DNA of 64,000 bases from contig NZ_CAKXZS010000011.1 in the NCBI RefSeq assembly GCF_935822925.1, forward strand, positions 103,282-167,281. Reading direction: 5' to 3'. The notes beneath the pieces are model-generated. The model ran no database searches. It was not told the DNA's origin and saw only the letters and a program-made list of their open reading frames with translations. This stretch comes from Mesorhizobium ventifaucium. GTDB lineage: Bacteria; Pseudomonadota; Alphaproteobacteria; Rhizobiales; Rhizobiaceae. Made by a program: the position numbers and the translations under genes. Shown here one piece after another: positions 1 through 10,185 of the stretch (position 1 is the first letter of the stretch; every line of letters starts with the position of its first letter).

Positions 1-18
1 TGCAGTAGTACTTTATTT

Positions 19-62
19 GCGCATGACCCAGAAAATCGAATTCGATTTTCTGGGTCATGCGC
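19..62. repeat. 44-bp perfect palindrome, intergenic repeat
   Basis: A perfect inverted repeat centred on GAATTC, with arms reading GCGCATGACCCAGAAAATCG and onward to the centre. It lies 67 bp upstream of the cupin gene start. Related imperfect copies lie at 2272-2318 and 3341-3388, so it belongs to a dispersed palindromic family of the kind common between rhizobial genes. It could form a long RNA hairpin. No U-tract follows, so I do not call it a terminator. Confidence 0.8.
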
Positions 63-128
63 TGGTCCGCCCTGGCACTCGCCACTTGCCACCTCATGTT
101 CTTGTCTGGCTTAAGGCAGGAGAACGAT

Positions 129-410
129 ATGACCGGATCCGCCAAGGCCACCGTCTTCATCGACAATGAGCGCGTCATCGTCACCGAATACCGCTTCGCG
201 CCAGGCGACAACACCGGCTGGCACCGTCATGGCCACGATTATGTCATCGTGCCGCTGATGGACGGCAAGCTCAAGCTCCTGACCAAGGACGGCGAATCCT
301 TCGCCGAGATGAAGAAGGGGGCGCCCTATTTCCGCAAGGAGGGCGTGGAGCATGACGTCATCAACGCCAATGAGGGCGAGTATGCCTTCATCGAGATCGA
401 GCTGAAGTAA
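129..410 (+). CDS. Small cupin-domain protein
   Basis: A 93-residue single-domain cupin. The first cupin motif is visible as GWHRHGHDYVIVPLMDG at about residues 28-44, with His31, His33 and His35 as likely metal ligands. The second motif is near GVEHDVINANEG (about 74-85). I chose the ATG at 129 because AGGAGAACGAT lies just upstream; a longer reading frame from 57 runs into the upstream palindrome. No signal peptide is present, so it should be cytoplasmic. The family has many functions and the substrate cannot be told. It stands alone and points towards a minus-strand gene. Confidence 0.75.
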   Translation: MTGSAKATVFIDNERVIVTEYRFAPGDNTGWHRHGHDYVIVPLMDGKLKLLTKDGESFAEMKKGAPYFRKEGVEHDVINANEGEYAFIEIELK

Positions 411-452
411 TCCACCAAGGCCGTCTCAGCCCGCCATAGGCCGGCGGCGCGG

Positions 453-872
453 TCACCAATCCGCGATACGATCGCCTCCGACGAATTGTGCACTTTTCTC
501 AGTATATTCAAACAGTTCTATCTTCACATCGTTAGGATCGCGAATCCATGCCTGGTAGGTATCATCGCACGCGTGTTTCTTTGAAGTGACGTCAACGCCT
601 TTCGACCTTACGTGGGCGATCGCGGCGTCAATGTTTTCCACGTCGAGGCAGAAGTGGTTGATCTGGTTCAAGTCGCTAAAGCTGGCCCCATCTTTCCGGA
701 ACACCTCGATGTGGCTGCGGCTGCCGCAACTGAGGTAGAAACCCAAAATCTTGCCGTCGCGCAGGAAGTTGAATTGGGTGTCCATGCCGAGGACGTCCCG
801 ATAGAAGCTTCGCGTCGCCTCGAGGTCATCCGCGAAGATGCAAACGTGAGCGAGCTGCTTTACCTTGATCAT
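453..872 (-). CDS. VOC-family (glyoxalase/bleomycin-resistance fold) protein
   Basis: A 139-residue protein with a single vicinal-oxygen-chelate domain made of two beta-alpha-beta-beta-beta modules: module one begins KQLAHVCIFADDLEATRSFY (residues 4-23) and module two QINHFCLDVENIDAAIAH. Metal-ligand candidates are His8, the His in SHIEVF and the Glu in VKIELFEY near the C-terminus. The ATG at 872 has a GAGGAG Shine-Dalgarno; a longer frame to 911 lacks one. This size fits glyoxalase I-like or dioxygenase-like proteins. The neighbours give no substrate clue. Confidence 0.75.
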   Translation of the reverse strand: MIKVKQLAHVCIFADDLEATRSFYRDVLGMDTQFNFLRDGKILGFYLSCGSRSHIEVFRKDGASFSDLNQINHFCLDVENIDAAIAHVRSKGVDVTSKKHACDDTYQAWIRDPNDVKIELFEYTEKSAQFVGGDRIADW

Positions 873-933
873 GACTGGCTCCTCGCGGTGATCTGACGAA
901 GTCCGCGTCATCGTGCCCTGGTCAACACGCGCC

Positions 934-2259
934 TCAAACCGGCGGCGTGCCGTTTTCGGCCAGCACTGCGCCGGCCAGATACAATGAACCGCTGATCAGG
1001 ATGCGCGGCGGCGGTCCGTCCCATGTGTCGCGCAGCAGCATCAGCGCATTGGCGACGGAGGTCACCGGTTCGGCCGACAGGCCGGCCTCGACGGCGCGGA
1101 TCGCCAGTTCGTCATTCGGCACGCTGGCCTCGCTGAGGCTCACCGGCACGGTGTAGACATGCCGCACCAGCCCCTTGAAGGCGCTGAAATAGCCGCTCTG
1201 GTCTTTGGTGTTGATCATGCCGGAAATCAGGAACAGCGGTCGCGGGTTCTTTTCCTCCTGCTCGGCAAGTGCTTCGGCGACGACCACGCCGGCGCCCGGA
1301 TTGTGGCCGCCGTCGAGCCAGATGTCGGCGCCCTTCGGCGCCAGTTCCGTCAGTCTGCCTTGCGGCAATTTCTGCATCCGCCCCGGCCAGGCGACATTGG
1401 CCATCGCCTTGTCGGCGACGCGATGGCTGATCTCGAAGCCCGCCGCCTTGACCGCCGCAATCGCCGCCGCCGCATTGGCGAACTGATGGCGCCCCGGCAG
1501 GCGCGGCGGCGACAGGTCCATCAGCCCGTCTTCGTCCTGATAGACCATCCGGCCGTTTTCCTCGAAGGCGAGGAAATCCTGGCCATAGACGAAGGCGGGA
1601 CAGTCAAGCCGCTCGGCGGTTTCGATAAGAACCTGTAGCGCCGTTTCGCTTTCCTGCGCGCCGATGACCACCGGGCAACCGCCCTTGATGATGCCGGCTT
1701 TTTCGGCTGCGATCAGTTCGACACGGTCGCCGAGAAAGGATTCGTGGTCGAGCGAGACCGGCATGATCACCGACACCGCCGGCTCGCTGATGACATTGGT
1801 GGCATCAAAACGGCCGCCAAGGCCGACCTCGATGATGACGGCATCTGCCGGATGTTCGGAAAACAGCAGGAAGGTGACGGCGGTGAGGATTTCGAAGACG
1901 GTGATCTTCTGGCCATCATTGGCTTTGGCGACGCGGCCGATTGCGTCGGCGAAGACCTTGTCCTCGACCAGCCTGCCGCCGCCATCGGCGGCCAGCCGGT
2001 AGCGCTCATGCCAGTTCACCAGATGCGGCGATGTGTGGACATGGACGCGGTGGCCGGATGCTTCCAGCAGAGCCCGCGAAAACGCGGCGCAGGAGCCCTT
2101 GCCGTTGGTGCCGGCGATGTGGATGACCGGCGGCAGATGGTCCTGCGGATTGCCCAGCCGCTCCAGCAGCCGCGAAATGCGGTCAAGCGAAAGATCGAAG
2201 CCCTTCGGATGAAGCGACATCAGGCTTTCGATTTCGCGGTCGGCGGCAAGCGTGGTCAT
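934..2259 (-). CDS. folC: Bifunctional dihydrofolate synthase / folylpolyglutamate synthase
   Basis: A 441-residue Mur-ligase-family enzyme that attaches glutamate to dihydropteroate and then to folates in the cytoplasm. The P-loop is HIAGTNGKGSCAAF (about residues 47-60). A central ATPase region includes EVGLGGRFDATNV, and the C-terminal ligase domain carries WLDGGHNPGAG. Length is normal for the family. It is the last gene of the minus-strand block trpF-trpB-trpA-accD-folC, an order common in alphaproteobacteria. A palindromic repeat (2272-2318) sits between it and accD. Confidence 0.95.
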   Translation of the reverse strand: MTTLAADREIESLMSLHPKGFDLSLDRISRLLERLGNPQDHLPPVIHIAGTNGKGSCAAFSRALLEASGHRVHVHTSPHLVNWHERYRLAADGGGRLVEDKVFADAIGRVAKANDGQKITVFEILTAVTFLLFSEHPADAVIIEVGLGGRFDATNVISEPAVSVIMPVSLDHESFLGDRVELIAAEKAGIIKGGCPVVIGAQESETALQVLIETAERLDCPAFVYGQDFLAFEENGRMVYQDEDGLMDLSPPRLPGRHQFANAAAAIAAVKAAGFEISHRVADKAMANVAWPGRMQKLPQGRLTELAPKGADIWLDGGHNPGAGVVVAEALAEQEEKNPRPLFLISGMINTKDQSGYFSAFKGLVRHVYTVPVSLSEASVPNDELAIRAVEAGLSAEPVTSVANALMLLRDTWDGPPPRILISGSLYLAGAVLAENGTPPV

Positions 2260-2271
2260 GGGAGAATCCTA

Positions 2272-2318
2272 GCGCATGACCCCGAAAATCGAAATCGATT
2301 TTCGGAAAGGATCACGCG
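2272..2318. repeat. Imperfect palindromic intergenic repeat
   Basis: Begins GCGCATGACCCCGAAAATCG and returns through CGATTTTCGG to GATCACGCGC. It is a diverged copy of the 19-62 palindrome, located immediately upstream of the folC start codon. It would form a hairpin in the accD-folC transcript and could modulate folC expression. Confidence 0.65.
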
Positions 2319-2383
2319 CGAAATCAACATGCTACAGCGCCACGGATGGCGCGCAATCGCGGTTCGCGACGACGGATGTCGCG

Positions 2384-3310
2384 TCAGGCTTGCGGGCGCG
2401 CTTCCGCCGGGAGCGCCACCGGCGGCAGGATTTCCGGTTCCAGCGGCTTTTCTTCCTCCGGCAGCTTGAGCAGCATCTTCAGGAGCCGCGCGATCGTCTG
2501 GCGCATCTCCAGCCGCGACACCACCATGTCGACCATGCCGTGCTCCATCAGATACTCGGCGCGCTGGAAGCCGTCGGGCAGTTTTTCCCTGATGGTCTGC
2601 TCGATGACGCGCGGCCCGGCAAAGCCGATCAGTGCGCCGGGTTCGGCGATGTGCACGTCGCCCAGCATGGCGTAGGACGCGGTGACGCCGCCGGTGGTCG
2701 GGTTGGTCAGGACGACAATATAGGGAAGGCCGGCTTCCTTCAGCCGATCGACGCCGATCGTGGTTCTCGGCAATTGCATGAGCGACAGGATGCCTTCCTG
2801 CATGCGGGCGCCGCCGGAGGCCGCGAACAGGATCAGCGGCCGCTTGCGTTGCACTGCGACCTCGAAGCCACGAACGATGGCGTCGCCGGCGGCCATGCCG
2901 AGCGAGCCGCCCATGAAGGCGAAGTCCTGCACGGTCACCACTACCGGCAGGCCTTCGACGGTGCCCAGCGCATTGATGATCGCGTCCTCCAGCCCGGTCT
3001 TGGCCTTGGCCTCCTTCAGTCGGTCGGTGTAGCGCTTCTCGTCGCGGAATTTCAGCGGATCCTGCACCACCTTGGGGTTTTCGAGCATCTCGTACTTGCC
3101 GTCGTCGAAGAAGAATCTCAGCCGCTCCTTGGCCGAGATCTTCATGTGATGGCCGGAAGACGGGATAACGAACTGGTTCTGCTCCAGGTCCTTGTGGAAG
3201 ACCATCTCGCCGGTCTCCGGATCCTTGATCCAGAGGTTCTCAGGCATGTCGGTGCGCCGGCCGAGCATCGAATTGATCTTCGGGCGAACGTAGTTGGTGA
3301 TCCAGTTCAT
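2384..3310 (-). CDS. accD: Acetyl-CoA carboxylase carboxyltransferase subunit beta
   Basis: A 308-residue subunit that, with AccA, moves the carboxyl group from biotin to acetyl-CoA, giving malonyl-CoA for fatty acid synthesis. The crotonase-like core shows [14 protein letters not shown] and the glycine-rich [15 protein letters not shown] region. Start [15 protein letters not shown] is typical of rhizobial AccD. Oddity: the N-terminal zinc-ribbon positions, normally four cysteines, read Asp30, Thr33, Ile49 and Ser52, so no zinc site can form. It lies between trpA and folC, all on the minus strand. Confidence 0.95.
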   Translation of the reverse strand: MNWITNYVRPKINSMLGRRTDMPENLWIKDPETGEMVFHKDLEQNQFVIPSSGHHMKISAKERLRFFFDDGKYEMLENPKVVQDPLKFRDEKRYTDRLKEAKAKTGLEDAIINALGTVEGLPVVVTVQDFAFMGGSLGMAAGDAIVRGFEVAVQRKRPLILFAASGGARMQEGILSLMQLPRTTIGVDRLKEAGLPYIVVLTNPTTGGVTASYAMLGDVHIAEPGALIGFAGPRVIEQTIREKLPDGFQRAEYLMEHGMVDMVVSRLEMRQTIARLLKMLLKLPEEEKPLEPEILPPVALPAEARPQA

Positions 3311-3340
3311 CGCTTCGGCTCCTGTCCTGACGAAGAGTTA

Positions 3341-3388
3341 GACCATGATCCCGAAAAGTGGAAACCGGTTTCGCTGGGGATCATGGTC
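3341..3388. repeat. Palindromic intergenic repeat (GACCATGATCCCGAAAA type)
   Basis: The outer arms GACCATGATCCC and GGGGATCATGGTC are complementary, and the inner part GAAAAGTGGAAACCGGTTTC is partly self-complementary. It occupies the trpA-accD gap. It is similar in size and composition to the copies at 19-62 and 2272-2318. Confidence 0.65.
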
Positions 3389-3404
3389 AACCAGAAGATC
3401 AAGA

Positions 3405-4244
3405 CTATTCGGCGGCAGCAAGGCGGGCCGCGCGCACGCCTTGCGAGAGCCCGCTGACCAGCGTGGCGACCGCCTCGGCCGGGTCGGCGGTCTTTTCGCC
3501 CTTCGGTCCCAGAACATTGGCGACCGCATTGACGATCGCGGTGCCGACAACGACGCCGTCGGCCGAGGCCCCGATGATGCGTGCCTGCTCGGCGGTTTTG
3601 ACGCCGAAGCCGACGCAGACCGGCAGGTCGGTATGGCCCTTGATGCGCGTGACCGCCGCCGCCACCTTGCCGGTGTCGGCAAGTGCTGAGCCGGTGATGC
3701 CGGTCATCGACACGTAGTAGACGAAGCCGGAGGTGTTCTGCAGCACCTTGGGCAGGCGCTTGTCGTCGGTGGTCGGCGTCGCCAGCCGGATGAAATTGAT
3801 GCCGGCCTTCAGCGCCGGAATGCAAAGCTCCTCATCCATTTCCGGCGGCAGGTCGACGACGATAAGCCCATCTATGCCGCTGGCCAGCGCATCCCTGAGG
3901 AAGCGGTCGACGCCGTGGATGTAGATCGGATTGTAATACCCCATCAAAACGATCGGCGTTTCGTTGTCGGCGGCACGGAATTCCGACGCCATCTTCAGCG
4001 TCTTGACCAGCGTCTGACCGCCTTTCAGCGCGCGCAGGCCGGCCGCCTGGATCGCCGGGCCGTCGGCCATCGGATCGGAAAACGGCATGCCCATTTCGAT
4101 GATGTCGGCGCCGGCCTTGGGCAGCGCCTTCATGATCGACAAAGCGGTACCGTAGTCCGGGTCGCCGCTCATGAAATAGGTGACCAGCGCCGGGCGGCCC
4201 TCGGCCTTCAGCTTGGCCATGCGGCGGTCGATGCGGGTGGTCAT
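3405..4244 (-). CDS. trpA: Tryptophan synthase alpha chain
   Basis: A 279-residue TIM-barrel subunit that cleaves indole-3-glycerol phosphate to indole and glyceraldehyde 3-phosphate and channels indole to TrpB. The catalytic acids appear as Glu50 in [12 protein letters not shown] and Asp61 in MADGPAIQ. The phosphate-binding region is [13 protein letters not shown]. Its start lies 2 bp after the trpB stop, so the two are translationally coupled, as is usual. Confidence 0.97.
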   Translation of the reverse strand: MTTRIDRRMAKLKAEGRPALVTYFMSGDPDYGTALSIMKALPKAGADIIEMGMPFSDPMADGPAIQAAGLRALKGGQTLVKTLKMASEFRAADNETPIVLMGYYNPIYIHGVDRFLRDALASGIDGLIVVDLPPEMDEELCIPALKAGINFIRLATPTTDDKRLPKVLQNTSGFVYYVSMTGITGSALADTGKVAAAVTRIKGHTDLPVCVGFGVKTAEQARIIGASADGVVVGTAIVNAVANVLGPKGEKTADPAEAVATLVSGLSQGVRAARLAAAE

Positions 4245-4246
4245 GA

Positions 4247-5497
<1,251 letters not shown>

Positions 5498-5530
5498 CGC
5501 CGATCTCCTAGCTTGTGGTTTGAAGCACGG

Positions 5531-6190
5531 TCAGGCGGCGCGGTTGTCGCGTGCTGCCCTGACGGCCTGGAAAAACTGTTCGATCAGCGCCGGATCCTTG
5601 ACGCCCGGCGCGCTTTCCACGCCCGAGGAAATGTCTAGTCCTGGCGGGTTGGCTAGCCGAAGGGCATCGCCGATATTGGCGGCGTTGAGGCCACCGGAAA
5701 GCATGTAATCGACGCCTGCGTCAAGGCCGGCCAAAACGCGCCAGTCGAAGGCAATGCCGTTGCCGCCCGGCAGTTCCGAACCCTTCGGCGGCTTGGCGTC
5801 AAACAGGAAACGGTCGGCAATGCCGACGAAGGGTCTTATCCGCTCCAGATCGGCAGCCTCGCCGACCAGCAGCGCCTTCATCATCGGCAGGCCATAGCGG
5901 GCCTTGATCTCGGCCACCCGCTCCGGCGTTTCCGAGCCATGCAGCTGCAGCATGTCCGGGCGCATTTTTTCGACGATTTCATCCAGGAACACATCGCCGG
6001 CGTCGACCGTCACAGCAACCGCCTTGGCCTTGCCGATTGCCGCTTCGCGCAAGCGGCCGGCTTCAGCCGGCTCGACATAGCGCGGGCTTTTGGCAAAGAA
6101 AATAAAGCCGACATGGCTGGCACCGCCGGCCAATGCCGCGGCCAATGCCTTGTCGGTCTTCAATCCGCATATCTTGATTCCGAGCGCCAT
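5531..6190 (-). CDS. trpF: Phosphoribosylanthranilate isomerase
   Basis: A 219-residue TIM-barrel enzyme of tryptophan synthesis converting phosphoribosyl anthranilate to CdRP. Catalytic Cys8 is in IKICGLKT and the catalytic Asp is in VDYMLSGGLNAAN. GLDISSGVESAPGVKD near the C-terminus is the phosphate-binding end. I use the ATG at 6190; an alternative TTG at 6217 would add nine residues unlike the family. It is the first gene of the trpFBA-accD-folC block; trpB starts 33 bp after its stop. Confidence 0.95.
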   Translation of the reverse strand: MALGIKICGLKTDKALAAALAGGASHVGFIFFAKSPRYVEPAEAGRLREAAIGKAKAVAVTVDAGDVFLDEIVEKMRPDMLQLHGSETPERVAEIKARYGLPMMKALLVGEAADLERIRPFVGIADRFLFDAKPPKGSELPGGNGIAFDWRVLAGLDAGVDYMLSGGLNAANIGDALRLANPPGLDISSGVESAPGVKDPALIEQFFQAVRAARDNRAA

Positions 6191-6298
6191 GGCGCGGGGA
6201 TTGGCACGAAACGGCAAAAGAGTCGAGAAAAAGCATCCTGTTTGCCGGCGTTGGGAATGGCCCTAGTTTCAATGGATGGATGAAGGCGGGAGCAAACC

Positions 6299-6517
6299 AT
6301 GACGGACAAGACGGTTACAGAGCTCAGGCAGAAGGTCGCGCAGGCCCGCGAGGTCATCGCTCATCTGATGGACAAGGCCGCCTTCAACGGCGCCGAGGCA
6401 CACCGCGCGCTCGACTATTTCAGCAACGACGCCTTCAAGAAGGACTTCTTGCCATGGCCGCGCCAAACCGACGAAGGCTTGCGGCCGGAGGAGTTGAACG
6501 CGGCGAATGACGATTGA
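6299..6517 (+). CDS. Hypothetical 72-aa acidic protein
   Basis: A soluble protein with no signal peptide or membrane segment. The N-terminal half (about residues 3-45) is predicted to be helical (VTELRQKVAQAREVIAHL), followed by a charged tail rich in Asp, Glu and Asn. GCGGGAGC a few bases upstream is a plausible ribosome binding site. It is divergent from trpF with about 110 bp between starts. I do not recognise the family. Confidence 0.6.
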   Translation: MTDKTVTELRQKVAQAREVIAHLMDKAAFNGAEAHRALDYFSNDAFKKDFLPWPRQTDEGLRPEELNAANDD

Positions 6518-6603
6518 GCGGCAGTGCAGAACCTGTTGATGCGGCAGGACAGAGGGGGGCGCGAAGGATCGCTACAGTTTTTATTCCGCTCCCTACAAGC
6601 ATT

Positions 6604-7362
6604 CTATTCGAACATGATCGCTTGCAGCGCGCCGCCATTGCGCTTCAGCCAATCCTTGCAGCGCTCGGTGTCGGGGCAGAGCTGCTCGCACAGTTTCCAG
6701 AATTTCGGGCCGTGGTTCATTTCCTTGAGATGCGCCACCTCATGCGCGACGAGGTAGTTTATGACCGGTCGCGGCGCCATCATGATGCGCCAGGAGAACG
6801 AGAGGTTGCCGTCCGACGTGCATGACCCCCAGCGGCTCGAGGTGTCCTTGAAGCGGATTGCCTTGGCGCGCTTGCCGACCGCCCCGGTATGCTTGACCAC
6901 CAGCGCCTCGATTTCGCGCTTGGCTTCGCGCTTGAGGAAATCGGCGATACGGCGCGGCAGGTGCACGCGGTCGCCATGGACGATCATCAGCGGACCGCGC
7001 TCATCACGCGACAGCGTGACCGTCCCGCGTTTCGAAGGCTCATGAACGATGCGGTGCGGCACGCCGCGCACCGGTATCTTGATGCCGGGCCGCACCTGCG
7101 GCCGGTTGGGCACCTTGGCCAGCCGCTGCTCCAGCCAGTCCTGATGGCGGTCGAGGAATTTTTCCACCTCGCCTCGCCGCAGGCCCGGTGGCACGGTGAT
7201 GCGCAGGCCCCGGCCACCGGAATCGATGCGCAGCGTCAATCGCCGCGCCCGGTCGCTCTCGACGATCTTGAGCGGCAGCGTGCGGCCGGCAACACAATGC
7301 TCTCGCTCCACGACTGGGGCGGGCCTGGGTTTGGTCAGGTTGCGGAAGAAGCCGAATGACAT
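6604..7362 (-). CDS. DUF45 / YgjP-type M48-like metallopeptidase
   Basis: A 252-residue protein of the SprT/YgjP-like family. The zinc motif HEVAH is at residues 207-211, with a downstream His in KEMNHGPKFW (217). The family motif SSRWGSC is at about 175-181. These features identify the DUF45 fold. Members are presumed cytoplasmic zinc peptidases of unknown substrate. The first 30 residues look unstructured. It stands alone, convergent with the small plus-strand gene at 6299. Confidence 0.85.
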   Translation of the reverse strand: MSFGFFRNLTKPRPAPVVEREHCVAGRTLPLKIVESDRARRLTLRIDSGGRGLRITVPPGLRRGEVEKFLDRHQDWLEQRLAKVPNRPQVRPGIKIPVRGVPHRIVHEPSKRGTVTLSRDERGPLMIVHGDRVHLPRRIADFLKREAKREIEALVVKHTGAVGKRAKAIRFKDTSSRWGSCTSDGNLSFSWRIMMAPRPVINYLVAHEVAHLKEMNHGPKFWKLCEQLCPDTERCKDWLKRNGGALQAIMFE

Positions 7363-7463
7363 GGCCGGGACGATACGTGATTCGAGGAAAACGAATAGAA
7401 CAAAAAAGAAACGGCGCCGCTGACGCGACGCCGTTTTTGAATATTTATGTCAGGGCAAGTGCC

Positions 7464-7934
7464 TTACTCGTCAAGTAGGCCCGGCGTGGAATTGCTACCG
7501 CCGGTTGTGGGGCCGCCGGTTGTGGGCGACGTCGACTTGTTGCGGTTCGCCATGAAGCGGTCGAACTCTTCCTGGTCCTTGGCGCGACGCAATTCCCTGG
7601 CGTACTCGTCGAACTCGCTCAGCATCTCGTCGAGCTTGCGGCGCTCTTCATTGAGCCGCTCGAGTTCTTTTTCGCGCCAGTCGTCGAAAGCGACATTGCC
7701 GGTGCGGGCGGAGCCGTGGCCCCAGCGCGCCGCTCTGTCAGAACCACGGCGGCAGCCGGCGAAGATGCCGTCGGTCGCGCGGTTGACGTCGCGCTTGAAG
7801 CCGTCAAGCCGGTCGCCCCAGATGATATAGGCGAGCATGGCGAGGCCGAGCGGCCAGAACACCATGAAGCCGATCACCATCAGAGCGATGGTCGCCGGCG
7901 TCCAGGCCGGACGGATCAATGCAGATGTGTTCAT
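7464..7934 (-). CDS. DUF2852 membrane protein
   Basis: A 156-residue protein: an N-terminal membrane segment (about residues 14-38, ATIALMVIGFMVFWPLGLAM), then a soluble helical region rich in Glu, Arg and Lys (about 84-130, likely coiled coil), ending in a Thr/Gly/Ser-rich tail with the repeated tripeptide-like PTTGG. This arrangement fits DUF2852, found mainly in Rhizobiales, function unknown. Confidence 0.8.
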   Translation of the reverse strand: MNTSALIRPAWTPATIALMVIGFMVFWPLGLAMLAYIIWGDRLDGFKRDVNRATDGIFAGCRRGSDRAARWGHGSARTGNVAFDDWREKELERLNEERRKLDEMLSEFDEYARELRRAKDQEEFDRFMANRNKSTSPTTGGPTTGGSNSTPGLLDE

Positions 7935-8051
7935 TTTCTCCCAATCCTTCAGTTGGAGACAGCCAATCCCGGCTGCGTGGATTCGAAATGGGATGAGAAA
8001 AACGGCGATTCAAGACAATGTCGGCCAAAACCGGACAAGCATTTGAAATGC

Positions 8052-9194
8052 TTATTGCTTTTTGAGCGTTTCAAGGAAAAGAACGACCAGGCCCGCAATC
8101 AGCCCCCAGAACGCCGCGCCGACGCCGAACAGCGTCAGCCCCGAAGCGGTGACCGCAAAGGTGACGGTAGCGGCCATGCGCTCGCCGTCTTCCGTCAAGG
8201 CGATCGCCAGCGCGTTGGCGAGCGGCGCCATCAGCGCCAGCCCTGCAACCAGCACGATTAGGCTCTGCGGCAGCACGGCGAAGATCGCCACCAGCGAGGC
8301 GCCGAAAATGGCGAAGACGAGATAGGCAAGCGCATAGAAGGGACCGGTCTTCCAGCGCTCGCCCGGATCGGGATGGACGTCGGGGCCGGTGCAGATCGCC
8401 GCCGAGATCGCCGCCAGGTTGGTGGTCGAGGCCCCGAATGGTGCCGACAGCAGCGAAAGCAGACCGGTGACGCCTATCAGCGGGCCGGGTTCGGGGTGAT
8501 AGCCCGCGGCTCTCAGCACGGCGAGGCCGGACAGGTTCTGCGAGGCCATGGTGACCAGATAAAGCGGCAGCGCCAGGCCGACGATCGCAGTGACGGTGAA
8601 CTGCGGCGCAATCAGCGTCAAAGTCGAAAGTTCCGGGGTCGGCAGACCACCGACCCGGCCGGTAAGGAAAGCGGCAGCGCCGCCGCCGATCAGCACTGCC
8701 AGCACCGAGAGCGCCGGATTGAACAGGCGGATGACAAAGAAGGCGGCGATCAGCGGCAGGATCAGCCACGGGTCGACGGGAATCGCGTTCACCGCATTGA
8801 TTGCGAAGGTGACGACGATGCCGGCGAGCATCCCCGACGCGACCGAGGCCGGTATCCTGGCGATCAGCTTGGTCAAAGGCCTGAACAGGCCGGTGGCAAT
8901 CAGCAAAATCCCGGTGACGATGAAGGCGCCGACGGCCTCGCCGATCGAAAAGCCGCTCGATGCCGCGATCAGGGCCACCCCCGGCGTCGACCATGCGGCG
9001 ATGACCGGCATCTTGGTGCGCCACGACAGCCACAGGCTCTCGATCGCCATGGCGAGGCAGATCGCCGTCACCCAGCTCGCGGTTTCGACCTGCGTCGCGC
9101 CGACTGCCTTGGCGGCGGCGATGACGATGGCCAACGTGCCGCCGAAGCCGACAATCGCTGCGACGAAGGCGGATACCGGAATGGAAATGCGCAT
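8052..9194 (-). CDS. BenE-family benzoate/H+ symporter-like transporter
   Basis: A 380-residue inner-membrane protein with about 11-12 hydrophobic segments. It matches the BenE family in length and in segments such as AWSTPGVALIAA and FGASTTNLAAISAAICTG. BenE proteins import aromatic carboxylates with protons. No benzoate catabolic gene lies nearby, so the substrate is unknown. Its start is 3 bp after the stop of the hydrolase at 9198-9974, so the pair is probably co-transcribed. Confidence 0.85.
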   Translation of the reverse strand: MRISIPVSAFVAAIVGFGGTLAIVIAAAKAVGATQVETASWVTAICLAMAIESLWLSWRTKMPVIAAWSTPGVALIAASSGFSIGEAVGAFIVTGILLIATGLFRPLTKLIARIPASVASGMLAGIVVTFAINAVNAIPVDPWLILPLIAAFFVIRLFNPALSVLAVLIGGGAAAFLTGRVGGLPTPELSTLTLIAPQFTVTAIVGLALPLYLVTMASQNLSGLAVLRAAGYHPEPGPLIGVTGLLSLLSAPFGASTTNLAAISAAICTGPDVHPDPGERWKTGPFYALAYLVFAIFGASLVAIFAVLPQSLIVLVAGLALMAPLANALAIALTEDGERMAATVTFAVTASGLTLFGVGAAFWGLIAGLVVLFLETLKKQ

Positions 9195-9197
9195 GTC

Positions 9198-9974
9198 CTA
9201 GCCTGCCTGCCGCACCATGGCGTCGACCGCCCGCACCAGCATGTCGAGATCCTGGGGCCGCGACAGGCGGTGGTCGCCGTCGGGGATCATCGACAGCGTG
9301 ACGTCGTCGGCCGGCAGCAGGCCGACCAGTTTAAGCGCATGGCTCGGCGGCACGTCGGCATCGGCCAGCCCCTGCAATATGTGGACGGGGCAGTGGGTGT
9401 CGATCGGCCCGGTCAGCACCCGGTTGTTGCGACCGTCCTCGATCAGCGCACGGGTGTAGATGTAAGGCTCGGCCGAATAGTCCGACGGCTCCTCGAAAAA
9501 ACCCTTTTTGGCAAGATCGCGTTTCTGCGCTTTGGTCAGCGCCGGCTCGACCAGTTCGGCGGTGAAATCCGGCGCCGGCGCCAGAAGCACCAGGCCGGCG
9601 ACGCGGTTCTCGCCTGGCTGGTGCAATTCCTGGCGCAATTCCTGGACCATGCGCAGCGCGATCCATGCGCCCATCGAGGAGCCGACCAGGATTTGCCTGC
9701 CTTGCGTGAAATGGCGGAAGACGGCGAGGCTTTGCGAAAGCCAGTTCGAGACTGTGCCGTCGGCAAAGGCGCCGCCCGATTCGCCGTGACCGGAATAGTC
9801 GTGGCGCAGGAAAGCGCGGCCTTGCCCGCTCGCCCATTGCGCCAGCGTCTCGGCTTTGGTGCCCAGCATGTCCGACTTGTAGCCGCCAAGCCAGACAATG
9901 CCTGGCGCGGCACCCGCAGCGCGCCTGACAGCGATGCTGGTTCCGTCGACATCGAGAAAAACCGGTGCGGTCAT
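9198..9974 (-). CDS. Alpha/beta-hydrolase
   Basis: A 258-residue cytoplasmic hydrolase. The nucleophile elbow is GSSMGAW (about residues 115-121, Ser117), an oxyanion-like region HDYSGHGESGG lies near 58-68, and the catalytic His is likely in DGDHRLSRPQD near the C-terminus. It resembles small acyl-ester hydrolases found next to transporters. It precedes the BenE-like gene by 3 bp, so it might act on the imported compound; that is inference. Confidence 0.8.
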   Translation of the reverse strand: MTAPVFLDVDGTSIAVRRAAGAAPGIVWLGGYKSDMLGTKAETLAQWASGQGRAFLRHDYSGHGESGGAFADGTVSNWLSQSLAVFRHFTQGRQILVGSSMGAWIALRMVQELRQELHQPGENRVAGLVLLAPAPDFTAELVEPALTKAQKRDLAKKGFFEEPSDYSAEPYIYTRALIEDGRNNRVLTGPIDTHCPVHILQGLADADVPPSHALKLVGLLPADDVTLSMIPDGDHRLSRPQDLDMLVRAVDAMVRQAG

Positions 9975-10185
9975 GGCTCACTCCTCACGCAGGTCTTTTG
10001 ACACAGCGGACGGTTCAACGAAAAGTGCTCGGCAACTTTCTTCGTTTGGTACAGGCAGAAGTCAGGCAACAGGTGATTTCCTGTCAGCGCTGTGCTATTG
10101 ACTCCGGCCGCGCGCTCACCACAGTGGCGCGTTCGCAATTCTGAATTGAAAACCCTGAACGAAACGGCTCAAGGAGACCACGACC

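Noticed and set aside
2276..3457. Long open frame on the plus strand across accD
   Set aside because: It is the antisense shadow of accD in GC-rich DNA, with no domain and no ribosome binding site.
10096..10125. TTGACT as the -35 box of an infC promoter
   Set aside because: No acceptable -10 box at 16-18 bp; evidence too weak to list as a promoter.
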